64,000 bases of DNA, taken from assembly GCF_010499255.1 (NCBI RefSeq), contig NZ_JAAGRN010000002.1:408870-472869 (forward strand), written 5' to 3'. Shown in pieces: positions 46,862-57,037 of this stretch. Numbering within the stretch: the first letter of the stretch is position 1; each line of letters starts with the position of its first letter. The notes below the pieces were generated by a model that saw only the letters and a list, made by a program, of their open reading frames with translations, did no database searches and had not been told where the DNA came from. The translations under genes and the position numbers were made by a program. Source of the stretch: Sheuella amnicola. GTDB lineage: Bacteria; Pseudomonadota; Gammaproteobacteria; Burkholderiales; Burkholderiaceae_B.

Positions 46862-48652
46862 ATGCGTACCTGCTACACCGGCCAGGTTTGTCGTGACCAT
46901 CTAGGTCAAACCGTTACCCTTTTTGGCTGGGTACATCGCCGCCGCGATCATGGTGGCGTGATCTTCATCGATATGCGCGACCGTGCAGGCCTGGCGCAAA
47001 TCGTGTTCGATCCGGACAACGCACCTGCATTCTCGACCGCAGAGCGACTGCGCAACGAGTTTTGTATCCGCATCACCGGACTGGTGCGCGAGCGTCCCGC
47101 CGGCACCACCAATGCCGATCTGGCCTCCGGTGAAGTCGAAATCCTGTGCCGCGAAGTTGAGATTCTCAACGCCTCGGTTACGCCACCCTTCCAGCTCGAT
47201 GACGAGAACCTGTCGGAGACCACGCGCCTGACGCACCGCGTCCTTGACCTGCGCCGTGGCCAGATGCAAAAGAACATGATGCTGCGCTATCGCGTGTCGA
47301 TCGAGGTTCGCAAGTTTCTGGATAATCTGGGCTTCATCGATATCGAAACCCCCATGCTCACCAAGAGCACGCCTGAAGGCGCGCGCGACTATCTCGTGCC
47401 ATCGCGCGTGAATGCCGGCGAATTTTTCGCTCTGCCGCAGTCGCCCCAGTTGTTCAAGCAGATGTTGATGGTGGCCGGTTTTGATCGTTACTACCAGATC
47501 ACCAAGTGTTTCCGCGACGAAGACTTGCGCGCCGACCGTCAGCCCGAATTCACCCAGATCGATTGCGAAACATCCTTTCTTAACGAAACCGAAATCCGCG
47601 CCATTTTCGAAGGCATGATTCGTCACGTTTTCAAGGTTGTGCAAAACGTCGACCTGGCCGAAACATTCCCCATCATGCCCTACAGCGAAGCCATGCGCCT
47701 GTACGGTTCGGACAAGCCCGATCTGCGCGTCAAGCTCGAGTTCACCGATCTGACCGATGTCATGAAAGACGTCGACTTCCAGGTGTTCAAGGCAGCCGCC
47801 ACAACCGAAGGTAGCCGTGTTGTCGCCCTGCGCGTACCGGGTGGTGCCGCCATTTCGCGCAGCGAGATCGACAACTACACCAAGTTTGTCGCCATCTACG
47901 GCGCCAAAGGCTTGGCATGGATCAAAGTCAATGAAGCCGCAAAGGGTCGAGATGGTTTGCAGTCGCCTATCGTCAAAAACTTGCACGACGCTGCCCTGGC
48001 CGAAATGGTCAAGCGCACCGGCGCACAGGACGGCGACCTGATTTTCTTCGGTGCGGATCGCGCCAAGATTGTCAATGATGCCATCGGCGCATTGCGTGTC
48101 AAAATCGGCCACAGCGAATTCGGCAAAGCCAACGGGTTGTTCGAAAACGCCTGGAAACCATTGTGGGTGGTCGACTTCCCGATGTTCGAATACGACGAAG
48201 AAGCCGATCGCTACGTTGCCGCGCATCACCCCTTCACCAGCCCCAAAGAGGGTCACGAAGATCTGCTCAGCACCGATCCGTCCAAAGCCATCGCCAAAGC
48301 CTACGACATGGTGCTCAACGGCTGGGAAATCGGTGGCGGTTCGGTCCGTATCCACCGCGAGGAAGTTCAAAGCAAGGTGTTCCGCGCACTGAAGATCGAT
48401 GCTGATGAAGCCAAGCTCAAGTTCGGCTTCCTGCTCGATGCGTTGCAGTACGGTGCGCCTCCGCACGGTGGTATCGCCTTCGGCCTGGATCGTATCGTCA
48501 CGATGATGACTGGTGCCGAATCGATTCGCGATGTGATCGCCTTCCCCAAGACCCAGCGCGCGCAGTGCCTGTTGACGCAAGCTCCATCGCCCGTCGATGA
48601 AAAGCAATTACGTGAACTGCACATTCGTCTGCGTCAGGCTGAAGTGAAGTAA
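46862..48652 (+). CDS. aspS: Aspartyl-tRNA synthetase
   Basis: 596-residue class II synthetase charging tRNA-Asp (and possibly tRNA-Asn if the cell uses the transamidation route). The OB-fold anticodon domain spans residues 1-105. Motif 1 is in [25 protein letters not shown], motif 2 in [18 protein letters not shown], and the bacterial GAD insertion covers roughly residues 310-420. Motif 3 is [13 protein letters not shown]. Length is typical. Preceded by TTGGAG. Confidence 0.97.
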   Translation: MRTCYTGQVCRDHLGQTVTLFGWVHRRRDHGGVIFIDMRDRAGLAQIVFDPDNAPAFSTAERLRNEFCIRITGLVRERPAGTTNADLASGEVEILCREVEILNASVTPPFQLDDENLSETTRLTHRVLDLRRGQMQKNMMLRYRVSIEVRKFLDNLGFIDIETPMLTKSTPEGARDYLVPSRVNAGEFFALPQSPQLFKQMLMVAGFDRYYQITKCFRDEDLRADRQPEFTQIDCETSFLNETEIRAIFEGMIRHVFKVVQNVDLAETFPIMPYSEAMRLYGSDKPDLRVKLEFTDLTDVMKDVDFQVFKAAATTEGSRVVALRVPGGAAISRSEIDNYTKFVAIYGAKGLAWIKVNEAAKGRDGLQSPIVKNLHDAALAEMVKRTGAQDGDLIFFGADRAKIVNDAIGALRVKIGHSEFGKANGLFENAWKPLWVVDFPMFEYDEEADRYVAAHHPFTSPKEGHEDLLSTDPSKAIAKAYDMVLNGWEIGGGSVRIHREEVQSKVFRALKIDADEAKLKFGFLLDALQYGAPPHGGIAFGLDRIVTMMTGAESIRDVIAFPKTQRAQCLLTQAPSPVDEKQLRELHIRLRQAEVK

Positions 48653-48709
48653 AACGATGCACCAGGCGGATGCGCAACGTATCCGCCTCGTACGACGGCA
48701 AATTCCAAC

Positions 48710-49585
48710 ATGTCTCTGATTCGTGTCGTCAGTTACAACATACACAAGGGTCGTTCGCTTGGCGGACGCGACTCTTTAAGTGACTTGCGACTCGGACTGC
48801 ATGGCCTGCGACCCGACCTGATGTTTTTGCAAGAGGTGCAAGGACGCAACGAAAAGCACGGTTCGCTGCACATGCAGCATGAATTCCTCGCCGCAGCACT
48901 GCACATGGATTGCGCCTACGGGTGCAATGCGGTTAGAGACCGTACCGATCACGGCAATGCACTGTTGTCCAGGCATCCCATTCTTTCATTCGAAAACCAG
49001 GACATCTCCGATCATCGACTCGAGCAACGCGGTTTGTTGCATGGCGTGATCAATGTTGGTGGTCGAGAAGTGCATTGCTTTGTTGTGCATCTGGGGTTGT
49101 TTGCTGCCAGTCGTATCCGTCAGATCGAAGTGATGATCGAGCGCATCCGCCGCATGGTGCCAGATGGCGCCCCCATGCTGATTGCCGGTGACTTCAACGA
49201 CTGGAAAGATCGTCTCGCTCCATTGTTTGTCCAGCAGCTAGGCGTCTATGAAGTGTTCGCCCACGCCCCTCGCACACACGGCACTATGCCGAAGCTGCGC
49301 GAGTCGATCCAGCAATTGCGTGGCGTACTACGCGGCGAAAGCCAGCAGCAAATTCGTGAAGCCATGTTCAGGCGACAGAGTTATCACATCAACCAATTGG
49401 GCATGGAAGGCACAAACAATCTGATGCCCGCTCCAAGGACTTTTCCGTCGGCGTTTCCGTGGCTAAGACTGGATCGTATTTACCAGCGCGGTTTTGCCGT
49501 GCGTAGCGCACGTGTCCTGCGTGGTCGACCCTGGACTCAGCTGTCCGATCACGCGCCTATTCTGGCCGAGCTTGAGTTGCCCTAA
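48710..49585 (+). CDS. Endonuclease/exonuclease/phosphatase family protein
   Basis: 291-residue EEP-fold hydrolase. The expected acid and histidine motifs are present: VVSYNIHKG at the start, FLQEVQGRN (metal Glu), HGNALLSRHPI, VVHLGLFAASR, LIAGDFNDW and LSDHAPILAELEL with the catalytic Asp-His. Betaproteobacterial members next to a ClsB gene (as here, on the opposite strand) are common; a role in phospholipid or nucleic-acid phosphodiester hydrolysis is possible, substrate unknown. Its end overlaps the convergent cardiolipin synthase gene by 4 bp. Confidence 0.9.
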   Translation: MSLIRVVSYNIHKGRSLGGRDSLSDLRLGLHGLRPDLMFLQEVQGRNEKHGSLHMQHEFLAAALHMDCAYGCNAVRDRTDHGNALLSRHPILSFENQDISDHRLEQRGLLHGVINVGGREVHCFVVHLGLFAASRIRQIEVMIERIRRMVPDGAPMLIAGDFNDWKDRLAPLFVQQLGVYEVFAHAPRTHGTMPKLRESIQQLRGVLRGESQQQIREAMFRRQSYHINQLGMEGTNNLMPAPRTFPSAFPWLRLDRIYQRGFAVRSARVLRGRPWTQLSDHAPILAELELP

Positions 49586-50922
49586 TATTCGTTGTCGTTA
49601 CCCTTGCCTGATAACGACACGCCAAACCGCAATAATTTATACGCCGCAGCATCCAATAAGCGCCTTATCCAGCCACGTTGATCGTACAAGCGATGCTCGA
49701 CGATACGACTGCCGTGTGTCATTGCGGTTTCGAGCGACATCCTGAGCTTGCGCGCAAAGCTTGCGTCATCCATCACCAGATTCGCTTCGCGGGCAAGAAA
49801 CAGGCTGAAAGGATCCAGATTGGATGATCCGACAATCGCCGTGTTATCGATAACCGCGACCTTGGCGTGCAAATAGCTTGGCATGTATTCGTAGATCTCG
49901 ATGCCATTCTGTAAAAAATAATCGTAGATCCAGCGTGTCGCGTGATACTGCAAGTGATATTCGATTTTGCCTTGTAGTAGCAGTCGTACGCGAATGCCAC
50001 GTTTGGTTGCGTCGCTCAACGCAAGTCGAAGTGAATAGCCCGGCAAGAAATATGCATTGGCAATGATGATGTCGCTGCGTGCGGTATTGATTGCGTTCAA
50101 GTAACTGGCTTCGATCGTTTTGCGATAGCGCAGATTGTCGCGAAGCGCGAGCGCGACGATTGAGTTACCGGTATGCGGTACATGGTCGGCACGATGCAGT
50201 GGTCGCCTGAAATGAAGATGCCGCCACAACCGCTTGCCATTGACGCGGCCGTTCAAACGATCCTCGTCCGAGTCGGTGATCATTTCCGTTAAAGATCTAC
50301 TTGTGGATCCCGATACCGGAGCGATCCATGACAGTCTCAACCACAACATATCCAGCGCATAGACAATGTCCGAGACTACGGGGCCTGTGGCACGCACCGC
50401 ATAATCAAAGCGGGGGTCGCCCTTGAATGTCTGGCTTTCGGCGCGATTGAATTCATGAGCGTGAAGCGCACCTCGGGATTTCGCACGATCAATAAAATCA
50501 TCCTCGATATTGATGCCACCTACAAACGCGATACGAGAATCAACCACACACAATTTGCGATGCAAGCGCCGCAAACGCAACAAATTGAAGATAAATAGTC
50601 CAAACCGCCTGGGCTCAGGACGATAGATTCTGCATTTGACGCCAATCGCATCCATGCGTGCCTGAATCTCAAGATCGCTATCGACACAGCCGAACCCGTC
50701 GATCACCACACGCACCTTGACCCCGCGTTCTACAGCCAGGGCAAGATGTCGCAGAATCTTGATGCCGGTTTCATCCAGACGATAGATGTACGTTTCAAGA
50801 TGGATGCTGGTGGTGGCCGCATCGAATGCATCGCACATTGCGGGAAACAGCTCTACGCCGTTTTCGAGCAAGGTGAGGTGATTGCCTTGTTTCCAGCGCA
50901 GGCGGGGGTGTCGCAATTTCAA
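49582..50922 (-). CDS. clsB: Cardiolipin synthase B-like phospholipase D-family protein
   Basis: 446-residue protein with two HKD motifs, H121-K123-D128 in LHRKLCVVDSRIAFVGG and H352-K354-D359 in LHAKVAVIDNTAIVGSSN, the catalytic pair of PLD enzymes. NGVELFPAMCDAFDAATTSIHLETYIYR at the N-terminus and no membrane helices resemble ClsB (YbhO), which makes cardiolipin from two phosphatidylglycerols or PG from PE. The only fitting start I see is a TTG at 50922 with GGGA nine bases upstream; an ATG farther in would cut off the conserved N-terminus. Pairing with an EEP gene recurs in this group. Confidence 0.88.
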   Translation of the reverse strand: MKLRHPRLRWKQGNHLTLLENGVELFPAMCDAFDAATTSIHLETYIYRLDETGIKILRHLALAVERGVKVRVVIDGFGCVDSDLEIQARMDAIGVKCRIYRPEPRRFGLFIFNLLRLRRLHRKLCVVDSRIAFVGGINIEDDFIDRAKSRGALHAHEFNRAESQTFKGDPRFDYAVRATGPVVSDIVYALDMLWLRLSWIAPVSGSTSRSLTEMITDSDEDRLNGRVNGKRLWRHLHFRRPLHRADHVPHTGNSIVALALRDNLRYRKTIEASYLNAINTARSDIIIANAYFLPGYSLRLALSDATKRGIRVRLLLQGKIEYHLQYHATRWIYDYFLQNGIEIYEYMPSYLHAKVAVIDNTAIVGSSNLDPFSLFLAREANLVMDDASFARKLRMSLETAMTHGSRIVEHRLYDQRGWIRRLLDAAAYKLLRFGVSLSGKGNDNEY

Positions 50923-51135
50923 GATCGAATCCCACCGACCCGGCGAAGGTCTTTAGCGAACGCAAACATATCAAAAGGCAACATGGGTATCGACTCAACT
51001 TAGAACAATGATGACAAGTCTGAATCAAGTGGCATCACGCTACAACAAGTTGCGCACTTCGCCACCATAAAAACCACAACGACTAAATTGCAACCAAACC
51101 TTTCCTGCCTATTGACTATCGATATTTGATGCGAG

Positions 51136-52008
51136 CTACTTCCTCTTGCCACCAAGCAGTCCAGTGGCTAGGGCCGTGCCGATCAAAATCACCGCACCAC
51201 CGATCACCACATACCGGTTGATCGTTTCCGACAAAAACAACCAACCCCAAAACACCCCAAAGACCGGCACCAGAAACGTTACCGTCATCGACTTTGCCGG
51301 ACCGATACTGAGCAGTAGTTTGTAATACAAAAGATATGCGATCGAAGTACAAATCACCGTCAACGATAGCGCAGCGCCCCATGCACCCAGACTCACCGGC
51401 TCAGTCGGCCATTGCCACCAGGCAAAAGGCATCAACACCAGGCCTGCAGACATCAATGACCCGGAGGCGGTCGCAAGCGGATCTGCCTTCATCAGGTATT
51501 TTTTAGTGAAACTGGCCGCTACCCCATAAAAAATCGGTGCGGACACCCCGGCAAGCACGGCAAGTACGGACCCGGATCCTTGCAGCGTCAGCTTGTCCCA
51601 GACCAGAATCACAATGCCTGTTAGGCCGACAAACAGGCCCAGAATGCGTAGCGGCGGCAAGCGGTCTTTCAGCCACAGCCAGGCAATCATCGCACCCCAT
51701 AGCGGTGTGACGGCGTTGATCACCGACATCGTGCCAGACGGGATGGTTTTGGTCGCATAGGCGAACAACACGAATGGAAGCGCCGAATTAAACAAGCCGA
51801 CAATCGCGATCTGGCGCCAATAGGCAAGCAACAAAGGCAGTTTTTTATGCCAGATCAATAGCGGCAGCAACAACAGCCCTGCAAGAAACGTCCGAACGCC
51901 CATTAGAGGCAAGGCACCCAGTTCGTGCACGGACATGCGCATGAATAGAAACGACCCGCCCCAGATGGCAGCGAGGATGAGCATGTTGTACAGGTCTTTG
52001 CGTTGCAT
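51136..52008 (-). CDS. EamA/DMT-family transporter
   Basis: About 290 residues with ten predicted helices in two EamA repeats, e.g. ILAAIWGGSFLFMRMSV in the first, PLWGAMIAWLWLKDRLPPLRILGLFVGLTGIVILVW between, and VPVFGVFWGWLFLSETINRYVVIGGAVILIGTALA at the end. Members export amino acids or other metabolites. The ATG at 52008 (MQRKDLYN) is a better start than one 69 bp upstream, which adds an unlikely Cys-rich leader. 105 bp separate it from the divergent galE. The 213-bp gap before the clsB gene on the other side holds nothing I can identify. Confidence 0.85.
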   Translation of the reverse strand: MQRKDLYNMLILAAIWGGSFLFMRMSVHELGALPLMGVRTFLAGLLLLPLLIWHKKLPLLLAYWRQIAIVGLFNSALPFVLFAYATKTIPSGTMSVINAVTPLWGAMIAWLWLKDRLPPLRILGLFVGLTGIVILVWDKLTLQGSGSVLAVLAGVSAPIFYGVAASFTKKYLMKADPLATASGSLMSAGLVLMPFAWWQWPTEPVSLGAWGAALSLTVICTSIAYLLYYKLLLSIGPAKSMTVTFLVPVFGVFWGWLFLSETINRYVVIGGAVILIGTALATGLLGGKRK

Positions 52009-52113
52009 GATCCGGCTTTGAAAGCGCCCAAGGCAGGCAATCCCGCTCAAGCAATAGCCACTATAAACCACCAGCAATTACAATGTCGTTTAATTCATGC
52101 TAAACCGTAATCG

Positions 52114-53145
52114 ATGACGTCTTCGAACATACAAAACATTCTGCTGACAGGTGGCGCGGGTTATATCGGCAGCCATACCGCGGTCGCGCTTTCGCAGACC
52201 GGTCATCGCATCTTCATTTTCGATAATTTCTGCAATAGCGATCGCGGCGCAGTCAAGCGGATCGAAGCCATCATCGGACGTCCGATTGTCGTGATCGAAG
52301 GTGATCTGCGCGATACGGCATTGCTGACCCAAACCTTGCAGACGCACCAGATCAATGCAGTAGTGCATTTTGCGGGCCTGAAGGCCGTGGGCGAGTCGAA
52401 CCGTATTCCGGTCGAGTATTACGCCAACAATGTACAGGGTACGATCAGCCTCTTGCAGGCTATGCAAAAGGCCGACAATCATCCCAAAACCTTCGTGTTT
52501 AGCTCCAGCGCCACTGTATACGGCGATCCGAAATACCTGCCGATCGACGAGGCTCACCCGTTGGCCGCGACCAATCCCTACGGACGCACCAAACACCATA
52601 TCGAAGAAATCCTCGGCGACCTTGCCAAATCGGATCCGGCCTGGCGGATTGCCTGCTTGAGATACTTCAATCCGGTAGGTGCGCATGATTCAGGCCTGAT
52701 CGGCGAGAATCCCAACGGGATCCCCAACAACCTCATGCCGTTTGTCGCCCAGGTTGCGGTCGGCAAACTCGCACAGTTAAGTGTGTACGGGGATGATTAC
52801 GACACGCCCGACGGCACCGGTGTGCGGGACTACATTCATGTGATGGATCTAGCCGAAGGTCACGTTGCCGCGCTCAACTATTTGACAACGCATGATGGAT
52901 TTCATGTCTTTAATCTCGGAACGGGTCGCGGCTACAGCGTGCTTGAGATGGTTAAAGCGTTCGAGGCGGCGAGCGGCAAGTCCGTGCCTTACAAAATCGT
53001 GCCGCGTCGCGCCGGTGATATTGCCACCAGTTACGCAAGTGTTGCGTATGCGACTGCAGAACTTAACTGGCATGCTAAGCGCAATTTGAAGGATATGTGC
53101 GAAAGTGGCTGGAAGTTTCAGCACATGACGGCAAAATCGTCATGA
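52114..53145 (+). CDS. galE: UDP-glucose 4-epimerase
   Basis: 343-residue short-chain dehydrogenase-fold enzyme interconverting UDP-glucose and UDP-galactose with bound NAD. NAD motif LTGGAGYIGSHTAVAL, catalytic SSSATVYG and YGRTK (Tyr-x3-Lys), RYFNPVGAHDSGLIGE and VRDYIHVMDLAEGHV are all in place. It starts the surface-glycan section and would supply UDP-galactose to the following glycosyltransferase. Length is as usual (about 338). Confidence 0.95.
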   Translation: MTSSNIQNILLTGGAGYIGSHTAVALSQTGHRIFIFDNFCNSDRGAVKRIEAIIGRPIVVIEGDLRDTALLTQTLQTHQINAVVHFAGLKAVGESNRIPVEYYANNVQGTISLLQAMQKADNHPKTFVFSSSATVYGDPKYLPIDEAHPLAATNPYGRTKHHIEEILGDLAKSDPAWRIACLRYFNPVGAHDSGLIGENPNGIPNNLMPFVAQVAVGKLAQLSVYGDDYDTPDGTGVRDYIHVMDLAEGHVAALNYLTTHDGFHVFNLGTGRGYSVLEMVKAFEAASGKSVPYKIVPRRAGDIATSYASVAYATAELNWHAKRNLKDMCESGWKFQHMTAKSS

Positions 53146-53201
53146 ATTCAATACGCCTGATTCGCAAATAGATTCCGGTTTTTATTCCATAGGCTACTCA
53201 T

Positions 53202-53969
53202 TTGTCACAGATCATCTGCTTTGTCGTCAATCTGGCTACGGCCACTAAGCGCCGCGAAGCCATGCAGGCGTTACTGACACAACATCGTATTGTGCCGACC
53301 TGGTTCGATGCGGTGGATGGTCGCGTGATGTCCGAAGAAGAGCTTGCCAAACATTTCAACGCCGCCCGTGCCCAGGTCGCCTATGGCCCGATGGCCCGCG
53401 CCGAGATCGGCACCACGCTTTCGCATATCGGTATATATCGCAAAATGATCGAGCAGAATATCCCATGCGCCATGGTGCTTGAGGACGATGTGCTGCTTGC
53501 CGATGATTTCGACCAATTGCTGAGTGCCGACAGCAAAGAAGGTCTCGCATCCGTCTTCAGCCCGGATCAGGCGGTCATGGTTCAAATGACGCATGTCGAG
53601 CGCGGCTTCAAATCAGGTGCGATCAAAATCGGTCATAGAGAAATCGTGCGCCCGCATGGCGGGGTTTGGCTGACCTCAGGTTATTTCATCACCTTGGCTG
53701 CGGCCAAACGCATGGTAGACGCCCTATATCCCGTATGGATGGTTGCTGACCATTGGCGGGTGTTCGAGCGCGCAGGGCTACTCACACTGTATGCACTGAC
53801 GCCTAATGCGGTATGGGAATCCCCCTTGAGTCTGGTGTCGGACATATCGCCCGAGCGCAAAGCCAGACGCCGCGATGCCAAGACGATCGGTGACCGTGTT
53901 TATCGCCTGTGGGATACCACCTTTGTGCGAAAGTTTTTGGTTAAGGACTTACCGAGATTCAGCGGTTAG
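53202..53969 (+). CDS. Glycosyltransferase family 25 (LPS/LOS galactosyltransferase-like)
   Basis: 255-residue transferase. GT25 features are FVVNLATATKRREAM at the start, TWFDAVDGRVMSEEEL, GAEIGTTLSHIGIYRKMI-like block and the metal-binding VLEDDVLLADDF. The family adds beta-galactose to lipooligosaccharide. The start is a TTG at 53202, since the first strand of the domain begins right there and no ATG is available. It follows galE by 56 bp, consistent with use of UDP-galactose. Convergent with the ligase gene, 20 bp apart. Confidence 0.87.
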   Translation: MSQIICFVVNLATATKRREAMQALLTQHRIVPTWFDAVDGRVMSEEELAKHFNAARAQVAYGPMARAEIGTTLSHIGIYRKMIEQNIPCAMVLEDDVLLADDFDQLLSADSKEGLASVFSPDQAVMVQMTHVERGFKSGAIKIGHREIVRPHGGVWLTSGYFITLAAAKRMVDALYPVWMVADHWRVFERAGLLTLYALTPNAVWESPLSLVSDISPERKARRRDAKTIGDRVYRLWDTTFVRKFLVKDLPRFSG

Positions 53970-53989
53970 GCTTAGTCTGGCGCGAGCCA

Positions 53990-55309
53990 TCAATCCGCAT
54001 TAAACCTTTCGTCCGACAACGCCAGTAACCACCCGATCATGGTGGCATAGAACCCCATTGTTCGCATGCCCCTGAACATCAATTCGGTTAGGCCGAACGC
54101 AAAAAAGCCCAGACAGACCGCTAGCCCCATTGCTGCAGCCACCCGTGCATTTTGCGGCATATTGCCCGCCAGCCTTTTGGCAAACACCCTTGCCGGAGCG
54201 AAGTAGAGCAACAGCAATCCGGTCAAACCCAGTAACCCGTAATTGGCCAGGGCATTCATCATGTCGTTGTGCGGCTCGTCAAACTTTTCGGTCACGGTAA
54301 ATCCCGAAACCACGCCGCGTTTGGCCAAGTCCTGAAGTGCCGGCTTGAAGCCTTGTCCGGATCCATTGCCGATCAAGGGGTTTTCTTTGAACATCATCAA
54401 GGATGCATGCCAAAGCTGAAATCGAATGCAAACAGAAGAAACCGCTGTCGGGTTATGAATGCATTCAGTGATTTCGTTGACGGCATCTTGAGCGCGTGTG
54501 CGCGTGATCGGATTCAAGACAAACACCGTCGCGATCAACGCAAACGCAATCAGAGCCGGTGCGATGATTTTGCGCAAATTTGCTTTGCCGTAAAACAGCA
54601 CCAGACCAATCAGGATAAAAAACGGCACACCCATCCAGCCGCTGCGTGTTTGGGTAGCCAGAAAGCCGACAAACCCCACTAAGCCCGTCAGCACCTTGAA
54701 AGCGATTTCTGTTTTACGAAACCGGGTCAACTGCCAGCCGATGGACAGCGTCGACAACACCGTCATCATCAATAACAAGTTGCCGTAAGACACTGCGTTG
54801 TATTCGGGTACGTTTTCAGGGCGCCTGAATTGCAGGCCGCCATACGTAACGGTGTTATACGCAGGCGCACCCTCTGCGATGATTCGGGTGGGCCACGATA
54901 ACCAGACCGCATAACCCGTTGCCGCCCAGGCTGCGGCCGTCATGCCCCAGACCGCTTGTCTTAAACGTTGTGGAATCAAGGCCAGACATCCGGCCAAAAT
55001 CGTAATGGTTCCCAAAAATGTTCTGAATGCACGCTCCGAGTCCGACGCCAGAAATCTGCCATGCCATACCGACATGCCTAGCACCAGGATGAGGGTGAAC
55101 GACAAGGCCAAAGCAAGCAAGTGGTAGGGAGCGAAATCCTGCCGGGTTTGGCTGAATCCGCCCGGGCGCTTGAAGCAAATGAACAGGCAAACTACGGCCA
55201 GCCCCAGAAATGCGCCGCTAGAGTGCCCCAGGTGAGTCAGCATCATGACCGGCATGATGCCGATCAGCAATAAAACGATCCAGGATTCGATGTGTAACTT
55301 GCCCTGCAT
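53990..55309 (-). CDS. O-antigen ligase/polymerase-like membrane protein
   Basis: 439-residue protein with about 11-12 helices and a large periplasmic loop (roughly residues 260-350) containing FQLWHASLMMFKENPLIGNGSGQGFKP and FDEPHNDMMNALANYGLLGL. The loop's His in the PHNDMMNALANYG segment is the conserved WaaL/Wzy_C feature. It joins O-antigen or core sugars to lipid A-core, or polymerises repeats. Context with GT25 and WecA-like genes supports LPS assembly. The 140-bp gap to the MFS gene upstream shows no clear gene. Confidence 0.85.
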   Translation of the reverse strand: MQGKLHIESWIVLLLIGIMPVMMLTHLGHSSGAFLGLAVVCLFICFKRPGGFSQTRQDFAPYHLLALALSFTLILVLGMSVWHGRFLASDSERAFRTFLGTITILAGCLALIPQRLRQAVWGMTAAAWAATGYAVWLSWPTRIIAEGAPAYNTVTYGGLQFRRPENVPEYNAVSYGNLLLMMTVLSTLSIGWQLTRFRKTEIAFKVLTGLVGFVGFLATQTRSGWMGVPFFILIGLVLFYGKANLRKIIAPALIAFALIATVFVLNPITRTRAQDAVNEITECIHNPTAVSSVCIRFQLWHASLMMFKENPLIGNGSGQGFKPALQDLAKRGVVSGFTVTEKFDEPHNDMMNALANYGLLGLTGLLLLYFAPARVFAKRLAGNMPQNARVAAAMGLAVCLGFFAFGLTELMFRGMRTMGFYATMIGWLLALSDERFNAD

Positions 55310-55449
55310 GAGTATTCTTCTTTTGCTCAGTCAAGCGAATGATACTGTTTTTTGGCCTATCCTCTAGCCTATCCGCTTTGCGGTGGGAGTTTGGGCTTGA
55401 ATCTTGCCTAAGATCGTTACCATCCGAGCGTTGCTATCGGTTCGTTACT

Positions 55450-56871
55450 TTAAGACCTGCTGACGTTTTTCATTCTGATTTGCGTCGATATCCATCCGAC
55501 AATAACGCATAGCACCACGCAAAAGATCAGCCCGATCCGCAAGCCGGACGAGACCGAAATTCGGGCAATCGCAATGCCGACCAAAGCTGTGCCAAGCGCG
55601 CTGCCCAGAGACCGCATGGTTTGCACCAGCGCCGATGCCGCACCCACATCGCGCTGATCAGAAATCATCTGCATGAATAATGTGTAATTCGGCAGCAAAA
55701 ATCCCAGACCCAGCCCAGTTGTCGATAACACTAACAATACCCACCACGTCGGGCTATTGGCTGTAAATGACATGCACAACAGACAGCCCAGCCCAAGCAG
55801 CACGCTGCCCAGAATCAGCAGGCGCTCGGGGTTTGTCTGGCGTGGCAACAGTTGGGCGTTCATCATGCTGCCCATAGGCATGACGGCAACCAGAGGCGTC
55901 ATCAGCAAGCCCGCGTGCGAGGGCGAGTATCCGAATACATCCTGCAAGAGTAAAGGCAGGTAGAAAATCAGGATGTACATCACCCCGCCCGTCAGCAGTC
56001 CGGCCAGATTCAGCAGGACGGATTCGCGCGATTGCAGGATTCTTAAGGGAAATATCGGCATTTCCACACGTTTTTCTACCGGGATCAGCATGGCGCTGGC
56101 CCCAAAACCTGCCGCTATCAGTCCTAGCGCCCACCACAGGTGATCCTGCGCGTTTTCTGCGATCAAAAGCTCCAGTCCCGCGAGTGGCGCACCTACGGCA
56201 ACCGTCAGCAGCAATGAGCCCAGCCAATCCAGGCGTTTGCCGGACGCATGGGTCGGCCGGATACGCGGAAAGTACTTCCAGGTCAGATAAATCGAGATCA
56301 CTGCCGCACCCGGGGTGATAAAAAACGCCGCCCGCCACCCCAGCGCCTGGGTGACCATCCCGCCCAGCATCGGGCCGATACCGCTGGCAAAAGCATAGGA
56401 GGCCGAGGTAATCACCATCCAGCGCACCCGTTTGCGGGCATCCGGAAACAAATCCGCCGGGGCCGTGAAGGTGGTAGCCACCATCATGCCCCCGCCAAAA
56501 CCCTGCAGCACCCTGAAAGCGATCAATTGAGGCATGGTTTGCGACAAACCTGCCAAAACCGAGCCCACCCCCACGATCGCAAGCGACGCCAACATCAAGG
56601 GTTTGCGGCCATACAGGTCGCCCAGGCGGCCAAAAATCAGGATAGTGACTGCTGACGCCAGAAAATAAGCCGTGCCAACCCAGGCGTACAAGGCCTTGCC
56701 ATCCAATGCCTCGGCCACTTTGGGCATCGATGTACTGACAATCGTCGAATCGAAGGCCGCGACGATCAACGCCCAGGCGACACCAGACATCGCAAGCAGC
56801 AACTCGCGCCGGGACAGTTCGGCGGGCTCAGCAACGGATATGTGCGTAGAAGGGCGTTCGGGTGAATCCAT
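55450..56871 (-). CDS. DHA2-family drug/solute:H+ antiporter (MFS)
   Basis: 473-residue major-facilitator protein with 13-14 helices. The first-half signature is VAFDSTIVSTSMPKVAEAL and FGRLGDLYGRKPLMLASL, and LQGFGGGMMVATTFTAPADLFP is motif C-like for drug:H+ antiporters of the EmrB/QacA class. Substrate unknown. It diverges from a Bug/dioxygenase/ligase set, and the 166-bp gap between contains tandem repeats, so it may be co-regulated as an exporter of toxic intermediates. Confidence 0.88.
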   Translation of the reverse strand: MDSPERPSTHISVAEPAELSRRELLLAMSGVAWALIVAAFDSTIVSTSMPKVAEALDGKALYAWVGTAYFLASAVTILIFGRLGDLYGRKPLMLASLAIVGVGSVLAGLSQTMPQLIAFRVLQGFGGGMMVATTFTAPADLFPDARKRVRWMVITSASYAFASGIGPMLGGMVTQALGWRAAFFITPGAAVISIYLTWKYFPRIRPTHASGKRLDWLGSLLLTVAVGAPLAGLELLIAENAQDHLWWALGLIAAGFGASAMLIPVEKRVEMPIFPLRILQSRESVLLNLAGLLTGGVMYILIFYLPLLLQDVFGYSPSHAGLLMTPLVAVMPMGSMMNAQLLPRQTNPERLLILGSVLLGLGCLLCMSFTANSPTWWVLLVLSTTGLGLGFLLPNYTLFMQMISDQRDVGAASALVQTMRSLGSALGTALVGIAIARISVSSGLRIGLIFCVVLCVIVGWISTQIRMKNVSRS

Positions 56872-56889
56872 ATTTGAATCCAGACTTCG

Positions 56890-56919
56890 GAAACTCGGGT
56901 AAACGAAACTCGGGTAAAC
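56890..56919. repeat. Perfect 15-bp tandem direct repeat, likely operator
   Basis: GAAACTCGGGTAAAC is present twice in immediate tandem (56890-56904, 56905-56919), 19 bp before the DHA2 gene start. The 15-bp period is about 1.4 helix turns. Promoter-proximal tandem copies suggest a cooperative regulator site for the exporter; slippage duplication with no role is the alternative. Confidence 0.55.
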
Positions 56920-56987
56920 ACTACTAAGGTTTTACAGGATAGCACCGGTTTGCAAAAAGGCACTTAGGGTAGGATTCCGTATACTGA

Positions 56988-57013
56988 AACCAATACAAAA
57001 AACCAATATAAAA
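56988..57013. repeat. 13-bp tandem repeat in front of the Bug gene
   Basis: AACCAATACAAAA (56988-57000) and AACCAATATAAAA (57001-57013) differ at one base and are followed by another partial copy (ACCAAACC). They are 25-50 bp before the TTG start of the Bug gene, next to a TATACT sequence at 56980-56985 that could be a -10. The leader would be A-rich and unstructured, which may aid translation, or the repeats may be a second operator in this gap. Confidence 0.4.
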
Positions 57014-57037
57014 ACCAAACCCTTTAGGGAGACAAAC

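Noticed and set aside
46901..48607. 568-residue open frame on the strand opposite aspS
   Set aside because: It is a shadow of aspS caused by GC-rich codon use; aspS has all family motifs, and the antisense translation shows no domain.
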